This document shows positions 37,988-46,400 of a DNA stretch of 48,168 bases, in pieces (the first letter of the stretch is position 1; every line of letters begins with the position of its first letter). Origin of the DNA: Candidatus Omnitrophota bacterium. Its GTDB lineage: Bacteria > Omnitrophota > Gorgyraeia > Zapsychrales > Fredricksoniimonadaceae. The notes under the pieces are model-generated. The model was given only the letters and a program-made list of their open reading frames with translations, ran no database searches and had not been told where the DNA came from. The stretch is taken from the NCBI GenBank assembly GCA_002753465.1, contig PEAF01000010.1, positions 1 through 48,168 on the forward strand, read 5' to 3'. Made by a program: the position numbers and the translations under genes.

Positions 37988-38998
37988 ATGGTTTCTTTTA
38001 AAGAATTAGGGTTATCCAACACGCGGGAAATGTTCAAGGGCGCGGTCAAGGGCGGTTATGCTATTCCGGCCTACAACTTCAATAACATGGAACAGATCCA
38101 GGCGATCATCACAGCCTGCGTCGAAACCGGGTCACCGGTCATTCTTCAGGTTTCTTCCGGCGCGCGCAAATATGCCAATCCGACGTTGCTTCGCTGGATG
38201 GGCCAGGGCGCTGTCGAGATGATGAAAGAAATGGCCAAGGCCAAGGGCTTAAAAGAGATCCCGATCGCGCTTCACCTGGACCACGGCGATACGTTTGAAC
38301 TTGCCAAGTCGTGCATTGAATCCGGCTTCTCGTCCGTCATGATCGATGGTTCACATCTTCCGTATGAGAAGAACGTCGCGCTGGCCAAGCAGGTCGCTGA
38401 TTTTGCTCACCAGCATGATGTTACGGTCGAAGCCGAGCTGGGCGTTCTCTCGGGCATTGAAGATGATGTTGTGGCGGCTCATTCTGTGTACACACAGCCA
38501 GAGCAGGTTGAAGATTTCGTCAAGAAGACGGGCGTTGATTCACTCGCTATTTCTATCGGCACCTCGCACGGTGCTTACAAGTTCAAGCCTGCGCAGTGTA
38601 CCAAGGATCCTGTGACCGGAGTTCTGGTCCCGCCTCCTTTGCGTTTTGACATCCTTGAAGAGATCGAGAAGCGCATTCCGGGTTTCCCGATCGTTCTGCA
38701 TGGTTCAAGTTCTGTAGCGACCGAGTATGTCGAGATGATCAACAAATTCGGCGGCAAGCTTGAAGCGGCTGTCGGTATTCCTGAAGAGCAGTTGCGTCGT
38801 GCCGCTAAGTCAGCTGTTTGCAAGATCAATATTGATTCTGACGGTCGTTTGGCCATGACAGCCCTGATCCGCAAGACGTTTGCGGAGAATCCGGGTGAGT
38901 TCGATCCGCGCAAGTACCTCGGACCGGCGCGTGATGCTTTGGTCAAGGTTTACAAGCAGAAAAACGAGAAGGTGCTCGGCTCTGCTGGTCGCGCGTAA
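37988..38998 (+). CDS. fba: Class II fructose-bisphosphate aldolase
   Basis: A 336-residue zinc-dependent aldolase of glycolysis and gluconeogenesis, splitting fructose-1,6-bisphosphate into DHAP and glyceraldehyde-3-phosphate in the cytoplasm. Motifs: YAIPAYNFNNMEQIQAII; the metal and catalytic segment IALHLDHGDTFELAKSCIES; MIDGSHLPYEKN; VEAELGVLSGIED; LAISIGTSHGAYKF; PIVLHGSSSV; and KINIDSDGRLAMT. Length and order are normal. It stands alone with its own promoter, and a REP-like hairpin (39018-39061) follows 20 bases after the stop. Codon use is rich in G/C-ending codons, as expected for a highly expressed gene. Confidence 0.95.
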   Translation: MVSFKELGLSNTREMFKGAVKGGYAIPAYNFNNMEQIQAIITACVETGSPVILQVSSGARKYANPTLLRWMGQGAVEMMKEMAKAKGLKEIPIALHLDHGDTFELAKSCIESGFSSVMIDGSHLPYEKNVALAKQVADFAHQHDVTVEAELGVLSGIEDDVVAAHSVYTQPEQVEDFVKKTGVDSLAISIGTSHGAYKFKPAQCTKDPVTGVLVPPPLRFDILEEIEKRIPGFPIVLHGSSSVATEYVEMINKFGGKLEAAVGIPEEQLRRAAKSAVCKINIDSDGRLAMTALIRKTFAENPGEFDPRKYLGPARDALVKVYKQKNEKVLGSAGRA

Positions 38999-39017
38999 TT
39001 CAATTAGTTGATTACAA

Positions 39018-39061
39018 TTATGGGGACACGTACCAAGGTAATTTGGTACATGTCCCCATAA
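39018..39061. repeat. REP-like palindrome after fba
   Basis: Arms 39018-39036 and 39043-39061 (19 bases each, one mismatch) enclose a 6-base loop. The core GGGGACACGTACC/GGTACATGTCCCC equals that of the element inside the GT4 gene at 11819-11892. It lies between fba and the next gene and may also act as a weak terminator. Confidence 0.8.
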
Positions 39062-39079
39062 CTATTGACGGAGATCAAA

Positions 39080-39274
39080 ATGGAATGTTTAAAAGAACAG
39101 AATTTAAAAGATTGCGGGTGTACGTATCCAGGGTGCAGCCGTAAGGGGATGTGTTGTCAGTGCGTGCGTTATCACCGTGCTAAAGGGGCGATACCTGGAT
39201 GTTTCTTCCCACGGGACACCGAAAAGACCTATGACCGCAGTTTGACAAATCTTCTGGAGCGTTTGAGAAAATGA
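39080..39274 (+). CDS. Cysteine-rich DUF6485-type protein
   Basis: A 64-residue protein with seven cysteines: MECLKEQNLKDCGCTYPGCS, then RKGMCCQCVRYHRAKGAIPG and CFFPRDTEKTYDRS. This matches DUF6485-type small Cys-rich proteins common in anaerobes, likely to bind a metal or Fe-S cluster. Start 39080 is preferred because GGAGATCAAA precedes it. The stop overlaps the start of a 59-residue protein (ATGA), so the two form a unit. Confidence 0.8.
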   Translation: MECLKEQNLKDCGCTYPGCSRKGMCCQCVRYHRAKGAIPGCFFPRDTEKTYDRSLTNLLERLRK

Positions 39275-39450
39275 CGAAACGGGAACACGTTCAGCTTTGG
39301 CATAAGAAGCAGGGTAAGGAGACAGGTGTTAATGCCTTGGCTAAACGTGGCACCATCCAGGGGGCTAAGCCTGTTGCCGGTCAACTGAAGTTGACGCCGG
39401 CCCAGGCGTTCTTTAAGAATTTGAAGGGTGCGATCAGGAAGGCAACTTGA
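39271..39450 (+). CDS. 59-residue basic protein (hypothetical)
   Basis: ATG 39271 overlaps the DUF6485 stop, and the frame runs to TGA 39448-39450, encoding MTKREHVQLWHKKQGKETGV followed by NALAKRGTIQGAKPVAGQLK and a C-terminal TPAQAFFKNLKGAIRKAT. It is Lys/Gln-rich, without cysteines or membrane segments. No family recognised. The 4-base overlap and good codon use support a real gene, probably functioning with the Cys-rich protein. Confidence 0.55.
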   Translation: MTKREHVQLWHKKQGKETGVNALAKRGTIQGAKPVAGQLKLTPAQAFFKNLKGAIRKAT

Positions 39451-39457
39451 TGTGCTG

Positions 39458-39619
39458 TTGCGTTAAGGCGAGGCATATTCTTTGAGCCGACGTAGCTCGG
39501 CCGAACGGGCATGGATTTGGCCGAAGGCCAAAGAGTGAGGCCGAGCTTCGAGCGCTGCCGGCCACGCCGGGGCCGGCAAGCATTCGGCGAAGGGAATATG
39601 CCGATGCCTTAAGACGCAA
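39458..39619. repeat. GC-rich element with terminal inverted repeats
   Basis: The outer arms TTGCGTTAAGGC... (39458-39480) and ...GCCTTAAGACGCAA (39594-39619) are inverted copies with small differences. The interior is very GC-rich with further inverted words (GAGCCGACGTAGCTCGG; GGCCGAAGGCC; GCCGGCCACGCCGGGGCCGGC in 39557-39577). It carries no plausible gene and looks like a MITE or a structured intergenic element. Confidence 0.65.
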
Positions 39620-39638
39620 TGTGGGGCGCTATCAATGT

Positions 39639-39667
39639 TTGACAAATCATCAAATCAGTATTATTAT
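39639..39667 (+). promoter_or_regulatory. Promoter of the shikimate kinase-like gene
   Basis: A consensus -35 TTGACA (39639-39644), a 17-base spacer and -10 TATTAT (39662-39667). Six bases separate it from ATG 39674, predicting a leaderless mRNA. The in-frame ATG at 39635 lies upstream of the promoter and is rejected. Confidence 0.7.
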
Positions 39668-39673
39668 TGCAAC

Positions 39674-40207
39674 ATGATGAAATTAGCTGATAAATTCAAA
39701 AATAAAAATATAGTTCTGGTTGGATTCATGGCGTGCGGCAAAACATTCACGTCGCGTGAATTGGCCGTGCGTTTGAAGCGTGAGCGTGTTTCGACGGACG
39801 AGTTGATCGTGGCGCGTGAAAAGCGTTCTATTGCCGATATTTTTGCTCAATCAGGCGAGCCATATTTCAGGCAGATCGAGCGTGATGTGGTGCGTGAATG
39901 CGCCGGACGCACCGGCCTTGTGATCGATTGCGGCGGCGGCGTGGCCGCCAGTGATGAGAATTTCAATGCCCTTAAAGCAACGGGCATCAGCTTTTATTTG
40001 AACGCTTCCCCCGAAGCGATCCATCGGCGTACCCAGGGCAAGACTGACCGGCCTTTGCTTAACGTCGATGACCCGATGAGTAAAATCCAGGAACTTCTAG
40101 CCAGGCGCGACCCCTATTATCGCAAGGCGGATCATATTGTCGATTCCAGTGAAGACAATATTCCCAAGGTGGTCGATGAGATCCTTCGTATCCTTCAAGC
40201 TCAGTGA
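39674..40207 (+). CDS. aroK: Shikimate kinase-like protein
   Basis: A 177-residue P-loop kinase resembling AroK, which phosphorylates shikimate in aromatic amino-acid synthesis. Seen: Walker A in LVGFMACGKTFTSRELAVRL; STDELIVAREKRSIADIF (substrate-binding Asp); GEPYFRQIERDVV; the glycine-rich VIDCGGGVAA; and the lid Arg in TQGKTDRPLLNVDDP. The usual GSGKT is ACGKT, and the second Asp of the DTD motif is Glu, so a related small-molecule kinase is possible. ATG 39677 is an alternative start. It overlaps dprA by 32 bases. Confidence 0.78.
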   Translation: MMKLADKFKNKNIVLVGFMACGKTFTSRELAVRLKRERVSTDELIVAREKRSIADIFAQSGEPYFRQIERDVVRECAGRTGLVIDCGGGVAASDENFNALKATGISFYLNASPEAIHRRTQGKTDRPLLNVDDPMSKIQELLARRDPYYRKADHIVDSSEDNIPKVVDEILRILQAQ

Positions 40208-41300
40208 AACAGACGCGCTTTTAGTCCTTAATGCGATCAATGGTTTTGGCATTAAGCGTATCCGTCAACTTATCCAACGCTTTGGCTCTGCGGCAGAAGC
40301 TTTACATGCGCCCATCGATGAATTCATCAATTATCCGGGGATCCCGCAGGCTTCCCGTGATCTTATCCCGCGTTTTGATGTTCAGGATTTTCTCAAGAAA
40401 GACCACGGCGCGTGCAGTAAATTCGGGGCGAGAGTGGTCTCCATTCTGGATGAAGACTACCCCGCAAGCCTGTTAAATATTTCAGATCCGCCGGCCGTTA
40501 TTTATGTTTCCGGCAAGTTCCCGGATAATCTTGATTGCGGTGTTGCTATCGTCGGGGCACGCAGGGCCTCGCTGTACGGTTTGCAGGTCGCTGAGCGCTT
40601 TGCCATTGAGTTAGCTGAATTAGGTGTGCCGATCATATCAGGTCTGGCGCGTGGCGTTGACGGCGCGGCGCATCAGGGGGCTTTGCGTGCAGGAGGGGCA
40701 ACTATCGCTGTTTTAGGTTGCGGGCTGGATGTTATTTATCCACCCGAACACGCCACACTTTACAGGCAGATCAAGGCCAAAGGATGCCTGATCTCAGAGT
40801 TCCCGTTTGGGACGCTGCCGTTACCGTATAATTTTCCTCGTCGCAATCGAATTGTCAGTGGCTTGTCTTTGGGCGTTGTGGTGGTGGAGGCGAACATTAA
40901 AAGCGGGGCGCTGGTGACCGCCGGTTTCGCTCTGGAGCAGGGACGTGAAGTGTTCGCCGTACCAGGGCGCATTGACAGCGACATGTCAGATGGGCCGCAT
41001 GCCTTGATCAAACAGGGGGCGAAGCCGGTTCTTTCGGTCCAGGATATTTTAGAAGAATTGCCTGTTCAAGTGGTCAGGCCCGTTCAGGTTGATGCTGTAA
41101 AACCCAGACAGCCTTTTGTTCAGGGACTTTCGAATGACCAGCGCCTTGTGTTTAGTTTTATCAAAGAAGGGCATACAACACATGAATCCCTGGAGGCCAT
41201 CACAGGCTTTGGGCCGTCGGTGCTGATGACTGCGTTACTGGCACTTGAGTTGCTCGGCAAGATCGTTCAAAAACCTGGAAAAATGTATGCGTTAAAGTGA
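40176..41300 (+). CDS. dprA: DNA-processing protein DprA
   Basis: A 374-residue DprA/Smf protein, which loads RecA on incoming single-stranded DNA in natural transformation. An N-terminal helix-hairpin-helix region (DALLVLNAINGFGIKRIRQL) precedes the Rossmann-like core: VAIVGARRASLYGLQVAERF, PIISGLARGVDGAAHQGALR, TIAVLGCGLDVIYPPEH, FPRRNRIVSGLSLGVVVVEA and SGALVTAGFALEQGREVFAV. A C-terminal winged helix (VFSFIKEGHTTHESLEAITG) ends the protein. Start 40176 follows AAGGTGG; the frame from 40137 overlaps the kinase further without a site. Its neighbour topA is its partner in many bacteria. Confidence 0.93.
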   Translation: MRSFVSFKLSETDALLVLNAINGFGIKRIRQLIQRFGSAAEALHAPIDEFINYPGIPQASRDLIPRFDVQDFLKKDHGACSKFGARVVSILDEDYPASLLNISDPPAVIYVSGKFPDNLDCGVAIVGARRASLYGLQVAERFAIELAELGVPIISGLARGVDGAAHQGALRAGGATIAVLGCGLDVIYPPEHATLYRQIKAKGCLISEFPFGTLPLPYNFPRRNRIVSGLSLGVVVVEANIKSGALVTAGFALEQGREVFAVPGRIDSDMSDGPHALIKQGAKPVLSVQDILEELPVQVVRPVQVDAVKPRQPFVQGLSNDQRLVFSFIKEGHTTHESLEAITGFGPSVLMTALLALELLGKIVQKPGKMYALK

Positions 41301-41392
41301 TCCATGAAAAAATGTTTAATAAAAATGTTTGCATATTTTTAATTTTCGTGGAAAGTAAGAGCAAGGCAAATTAACTGTATTCCCTAAATAAT

Positions 41393-43360
41393 ATGTCAAA
41401 AGCGTTAGTCATAGTCGAGTCACCTGCCAAAGTCAAGACGATCAACAAGATCCTCGGGGCGAAGTATAAAGTTACTTCATCGATGGGGCATCTCATTGAC
41501 CTGCCTAAGTCGACCATTGGCGTTGATGTTGACCATGATTTTGAGCCGAAGTTAATTGTGGTGCGTGCCAAGCAGAAGGTCCTGGGGAAACTCAAGAAAG
41601 AAGCCGAAGGCAAGACCGAGATCTACTTCGCGACTGACCCTGACCGTGAAGGTGAAGCTATCGGGTGGAACCTTGTGCCGTATCTGGCCAAGGACAAGAA
41701 GATATTCCGTGTGGTTTTTCACGAAATTACCAAGGAAGCCGTTCTTAAGGCTTTCAAAGAGAAACATCAATTTGACACCCAAAAGATCAACGCCCAGAAT
41801 GCCCGTCGTATTCTGGACCGCATTGTAGGGTATATGTTGAGCCCTGTCCTTTGGAAGAAAGTGGGCAGCCGTTTAAGCGCGGGCCGTGTGCAGTCGGTGG
41901 CCCTGCGTTTGATCGTTGATCGCGAACGCAGCATTCAGAAATTCATCCCTGTGGAATATTGGCAGATCGCCGTTCTTCTCAATAAAGACGGCATCAGCGA
42001 TGCGCTTGAAGCCCAGCTCGAAAAGATCGATGGTGTTAAGGCCGATCTAAAGACCGCTGACGAGGCGAATGCGATCGCCAAAGAATTGAGCGAGAAATTA
42101 TTCCGTGTGACGGCGGTGACCACGCGCGAGGTCAAGCGCAATGCTTTGCCGCCTTTTATCACCAGCACGCTGCAGCAGGAAGCTTTTTCCAAGCTCGGAT
42201 TTAATGCGCAACGCACCATGATGATCGCCCAGGAACTTTACGAAGGTGTCGAGATCGGCGAAGAAGATCCTGTGGGTTTGATCACCTACATGCGTACTGA
42301 TTCCGTTAATATTTCCAATGAAGCCATGGGCAAGGTGCGCGATCTTATTGCTGATAAATACGGCAAGACCTATTTACCTGAAGTACCTAATAAATACAAA
42401 TCAAAGAAGCAGGCGCAGGAAGCGCACGAAGCGATCCGTCCATCGGATGTTTACCGTACGCCCGAAAGCATCAAACAGTACCTTTCCGAGGATCTGTATA
42501 AACTTTATGATCTTATCTGGAAGCGTTTTATCAGCTGTCAGATGACCCCGGCTCTGTTCGAGAACAAGAAAGTCGAGATCACGGCGGGTGATAAATATCA
42601 GTTCGGTGCCTCCGGTTCCACCTTGGTATTTCCCGGATGTTTATCTGTTTATAAAACCAGTGAAGACGAAGAGAAGAAACAGGATCTTGCGCCTTATTTC
42701 GAAAAAGATATTTTGAAGATGACAGAGATCAAACCGACGCAGCATTTCACCAAGGCGCCGGCGCGTTTCTCTGAAGCAAGTCTGGTCAAGGCCCTTGAAG
42801 AAGAAGGTATCGGCCGTCCCAGCACCTATGCGTCGATCATCCAGACGCTGGTTTTACGTAATTACGTGACGCGCGATCGCGGGTATTTTACACCGACACA
42901 GTTGGGCTGCCTGATCTGCGACCTTCTTGTCGCTAATTTCCCCAAGGTCATGGATATCTCATTTACGGCCCAGATGGAAGAGCGCCTGGATATGGTCGAA
43001 GAAGGCACGCTTGATCATGTGACGCTTTTGAGAGAGTTTTATGGACCCTTTCGCGCGGAGCTTGATGCGGCCATGGGTTCTATCGAGAAGTCCAACATTG
43101 CTTTTGATAAGCCGTGCCCGGTCTGCGCTGGCGAGATGCTGGTCAAATGGGGCAGGAACGGGCGTTTCGTTAGCTGTGCGGCATTTCCAAAATGCAGACA
43201 TGCTGAACCTTTTCCTACGGGCGTCAAATGCCCTGAAGAAAATTGTCCCGGCGAACTTGTCGAACGCCGTAATCACCGCGGCGGTGTTTTCTATGGGTGT
43301 AATAAGTACCCCGATTGTAAGCATATTTCCAATAAATTGCCTGCTCCTGCTGCAAAATAA
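41393..43360 (+). CDS. topA: DNA topoisomerase I
   Basis: A 655-residue type IA topoisomerase that relaxes negative supercoils. TOPRIM starts ALVIVESPAKVKTINKILG, with DPDREGEAIGWNL as its acidic metal site. The catalytic Tyr299 lies in GLITYMRTDSVNIS; GRPSTYASIIQTL and FTAQMEERLDMVEEGTLD follow. Two C-terminal zinc ribbons have the Cys sets CPVCAGEMLVKWGRNGRFVS plus CAAFPKC and CPEENCPGELVERRNHRG plus CNKYPDC. The size is slightly below typical because there are only two ribbons. It lies between dprA and, beyond a large secreted protein, xerC, a recognisable dprA-topA-xerC synteny. Confidence 0.96.
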   Translation: MSKALVIVESPAKVKTINKILGAKYKVTSSMGHLIDLPKSTIGVDVDHDFEPKLIVVRAKQKVLGKLKKEAEGKTEIYFATDPDREGEAIGWNLVPYLAKDKKIFRVVFHEITKEAVLKAFKEKHQFDTQKINAQNARRILDRIVGYMLSPVLWKKVGSRLSAGRVQSVALRLIVDRERSIQKFIPVEYWQIAVLLNKDGISDALEAQLEKIDGVKADLKTADEANAIAKELSEKLFRVTAVTTREVKRNALPPFITSTLQQEAFSKLGFNAQRTMMIAQELYEGVEIGEEDPVGLITYMRTDSVNISNEAMGKVRDLIADKYGKTYLPEVPNKYKSKKQAQEAHEAIRPSDVYRTPESIKQYLSEDLYKLYDLIWKRFISCQMTPALFENKKVEITAGDKYQFGASGSTLVFPGCLSVYKTSEDEEKKQDLAPYFEKDILKMTEIKPTQHFTKAPARFSEASLVKALEEEGIGRPSTYASIIQTLVLRNYVTRDRGYFTPTQLGCLICDLLVANFPKVMDISFTAQMEERLDMVEEGTLDHVTLLREFYGPFRAELDAAMGSIEKSNIAFDKPCPVCAGEMLVKWGRNGRFVSCAAFPKCRHAEPFPTGVKCPEENCPGELVERRNHRGGVFYGCNKYPDCKHISNKLPAPAAK

Positions 43361-43387
43361 GCCTTTGTCTTGATATATCCTCCCTGA

Positions 43388-43417
43388 TTGGCATTCCTTT
43401 AATTAATAGTCTATATT
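43388..43417 (+). promoter_or_regulatory. Promoter of the 1087-residue protein gene
   Basis: -35 TTGGCA (43388-43393), an 18-base spacer and -10 TATATT (43412-43417). Six bases separate it from ATG 43424, again predicting a start of transcription on the A of the start codon. Confidence 0.65.
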
Positions 43418-43423
43418 TAAATT

Positions 43424-46400
43424 ATGGTGGATTTGATTCTTAATAAGATCGTTATTTTCTTTACTCTTGCAGCCTTTCTTTTGACAGGTGGGGCTGTGCC
43501 GGTGTCTGCCCAGTCCCTGATGACGAAGCCCGGTGTGATGGTGACGCTAAGTCAGCCGTTCCATCCGCCTGTTTTTACCGGTGTGAAGGTTTATGCGGAT
43601 GATCCGTTCCGGTTAGATTTTATTTTGGATAACGGATCACAGGATGATGCCCGGCATCTTATCAAATATTTCCTTGCTTCTTTGACCGTCCCTGAAAAAG
43701 ACCTGTGGGTCAATCTTTCACCGTATGAAAAAGACCGTATCGTACCAGAAGCTTTCGGCCGGACCGAGATGGGGCGTGATCTTTTGGAGCAGGACTATTT
43801 CCTGAAACAATTAACATCCAGTTTGATATTCCCTGAGGGTGATCTCGGTAAGAAATTCTGGACTGAGGTTTATCGTAAGGTCGGGGAAAAGTTCGGGACG
43901 ACAGATATCCCGGTGGATACCTTTAACAAAGTTTGGATCATCCCGGACAAGGCCGTGGTGTTTGAGAATAAAGATGCGGCTTATGTGGTTGAATCCAGAT
44001 TGAAGGTGATGCTGGAGTCTGATTATTTGGCGATGGAGAATAATGGGCCGGTCCGTACAGGTGATGGATCACATGCAGGGGATGGCTCGCATGCCATCCC
44101 TCAAGAATTTGCCAAAGATATCATCCGTCAGATCATCCTTCCCGCCCTTGAAAAAGAGGTGAACGAGGGTAAGAATTTTGCGCAGCTCAGGCAGGTTTAT
44201 AATTCTTTAATTCTTGCCACATGGTACAAGCGTCGGATGATGGTTTCGATAAATGCTTTGCCAAGCGCATTACAGTATTACGTCGACCAGAATAAAGTCG
44301 CCGGTGTAAATATCAGCGATCCGCAAGAGTCCGTGAAGATCTGGTCGCAGTATGTCGAGGCATTCAAGAAGGGCGCCTACAATTTCATTAAAGAAGAAAA
44401 AGATCCTGTTTCCGGCGATATTGTTCCGCACAAATATTTCTCCGGCGGTCTTACCATGCGCATGGATAAGGCTATGCATATTACTGCCGATATGGCGGCG
44501 TTGCCGGACAAGGTCATCGGGAGTGTGGTGCAGGTTCATTTGGATGGGATCATTCCCAGGGTTCAGGACGGCATTGGTATTATTTACGATACGATCAATG
44601 AAGAGGATATTATAAAGTTCTCGAAGTTAAAACATGGTTTTGCACGTGAAACCAAAGAATTTGCCGACGCTTTGGCACGCAGGATCCAGGATGAACTTGG
44701 GGCAGATATCGCTGCTGCACCCGGGCAGTGGGGCGTCGTTACACTGGGGTCCGCGCAGTTCCTCGGCCGGGAAGTCGCCGCCAGACTGGGTTTGCAAAGG
44801 GTTCACTTGAGAGGGGATGATCCGACAATATTAAAGAATATGAATTACTCCGGCAGTAGATCCGTCGAGGAGCGCCGGGCTATCCTTGATGCCAAACATT
44901 TTACATTGGAGAACAGGAAGGGTTTTACAGCCAGTAAGGTGATCGTGATCGACGATGTTTTGAATCGGGGTGCCAGTTTGATGAAGGTGAAAGATGTTCT
45001 TGAGCAAGATTATGGTTTGCAGGTAGCAGGAAGATATGTTCTGTTCTCTATTGCCGGCGTGAAGGATCCTTCATTGGAAGCGCGCATGAATGCGGCGATC
45101 TTTGATGCACTCGGGCCCGATGCACTGCCGATAAATGTTAATGCCGAAGAAGTTTATGTGACGCGGCATCTTTTAAAAAGCCTTTTTTACGAAAAAGAAA
45201 GAAGATGGAAGAACCTGGCGGCATTGACCCCCAGGAAACGGAATCTTATTTTATTCAGAGGCGTGCTTTATATTTCAGCCAGGACATTGGCGATCTTCAA
45301 GGCCAGGAATATCAGGACGTTCAGTAAGATCAGGAACGGGCTAACTTCATTTGCTGTTAAAGCCGTGCTTATGGGAAAGAATATTCTTCATACAGGACAA
45401 GGCAAGGATATTGACCGCGCTGAAATCCCTTTTGAAGACGCGGCTTATTACCATGAGGCTGAAGTGATGCGACAGCGGCGTCTTTCCGGTGAACGTATGC
45501 CTATGGGGTTCTGGGGTGATAAGAACATGGCTATCCATAGCATTTGGGTTGCACTTGATACTATTGAAGGGTTTCAGCAGGCGCGCCGTACCGGGGATAT
45601 AAAAGAAATGAAACGGTTATACAGCAAATATGTCATCGCGTATAAATCATCGATATCAGGTGCTAATAATGGCCAAATGGCATTCTTTAGCGAGGTTGGA
45701 AAATTGAATGGCTTAAGGAGTTCTTCCATTCGTTATCTTTCCAAGAAATCCAGTCCTGCGGCATTTTTACGCCTGGCTTTACCTGGACTGATCGATCTGC
45801 GTAATCCGGATGCGTTGGATCCGTTGGATGTGGAGATCGATTATTGGGATATTGAGGATAATGCTCTTTACCATATTTACCAGGCGCTCGATACGATCAA
45901 GGGATTTGCAGAAGCTCGCTTGAGTAATAATGTGAGGCTGATGACCAGGCTTTATCGGGATAATGTTCTTTCGTATAAGACCGACAAGAAAGATGCCTGG
46001 AATGGCCAGATGGCTTTCTTCCGTGAAAAAGGCGGTTTGGGGGGACTAATGACCCACCCGCGCAAGTATTTCTCAAAGATGAACAGTGCCGGCGCTTTAT
46101 TGCGTTTTGCGCTTCCTGATCTTATTGATGTACGAAATCCTGATGCATTGGATCCGCTTGAGGTCGAGAAGGGGTATTGGAATGATGTCGATAATGTCCG
46201 GTATCATATTTATAAAGCATTAGATTTCATTCCCGGTTTTGATCAGGCGAGGTTGGACGGTGATATTAATTTGATGGCCGCCTTATATCATCGTGAAGTT
46301 GACGGGTTTAGATCATCGGTGACGGGGCATAGTGGAGCGCAGGCTTTCTTATATGAAAAAGGAGGTCTTACGACCTTAATGGCAAATCAACGGGACTTTC

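Noticed and set aside
39434-39645. Minus-strand frames of about 60 codons over the inverted-repeat element
   Set aside because: They follow the GC-rich palindromic repeat, not a gene, and have no start signals.
43041-43373. A 110-codon plus-strand frame overlapping the topA C-terminus
   Set aside because: The main frame encodes two zinc ribbons of TopA there; the overlapping frame has no family signal.
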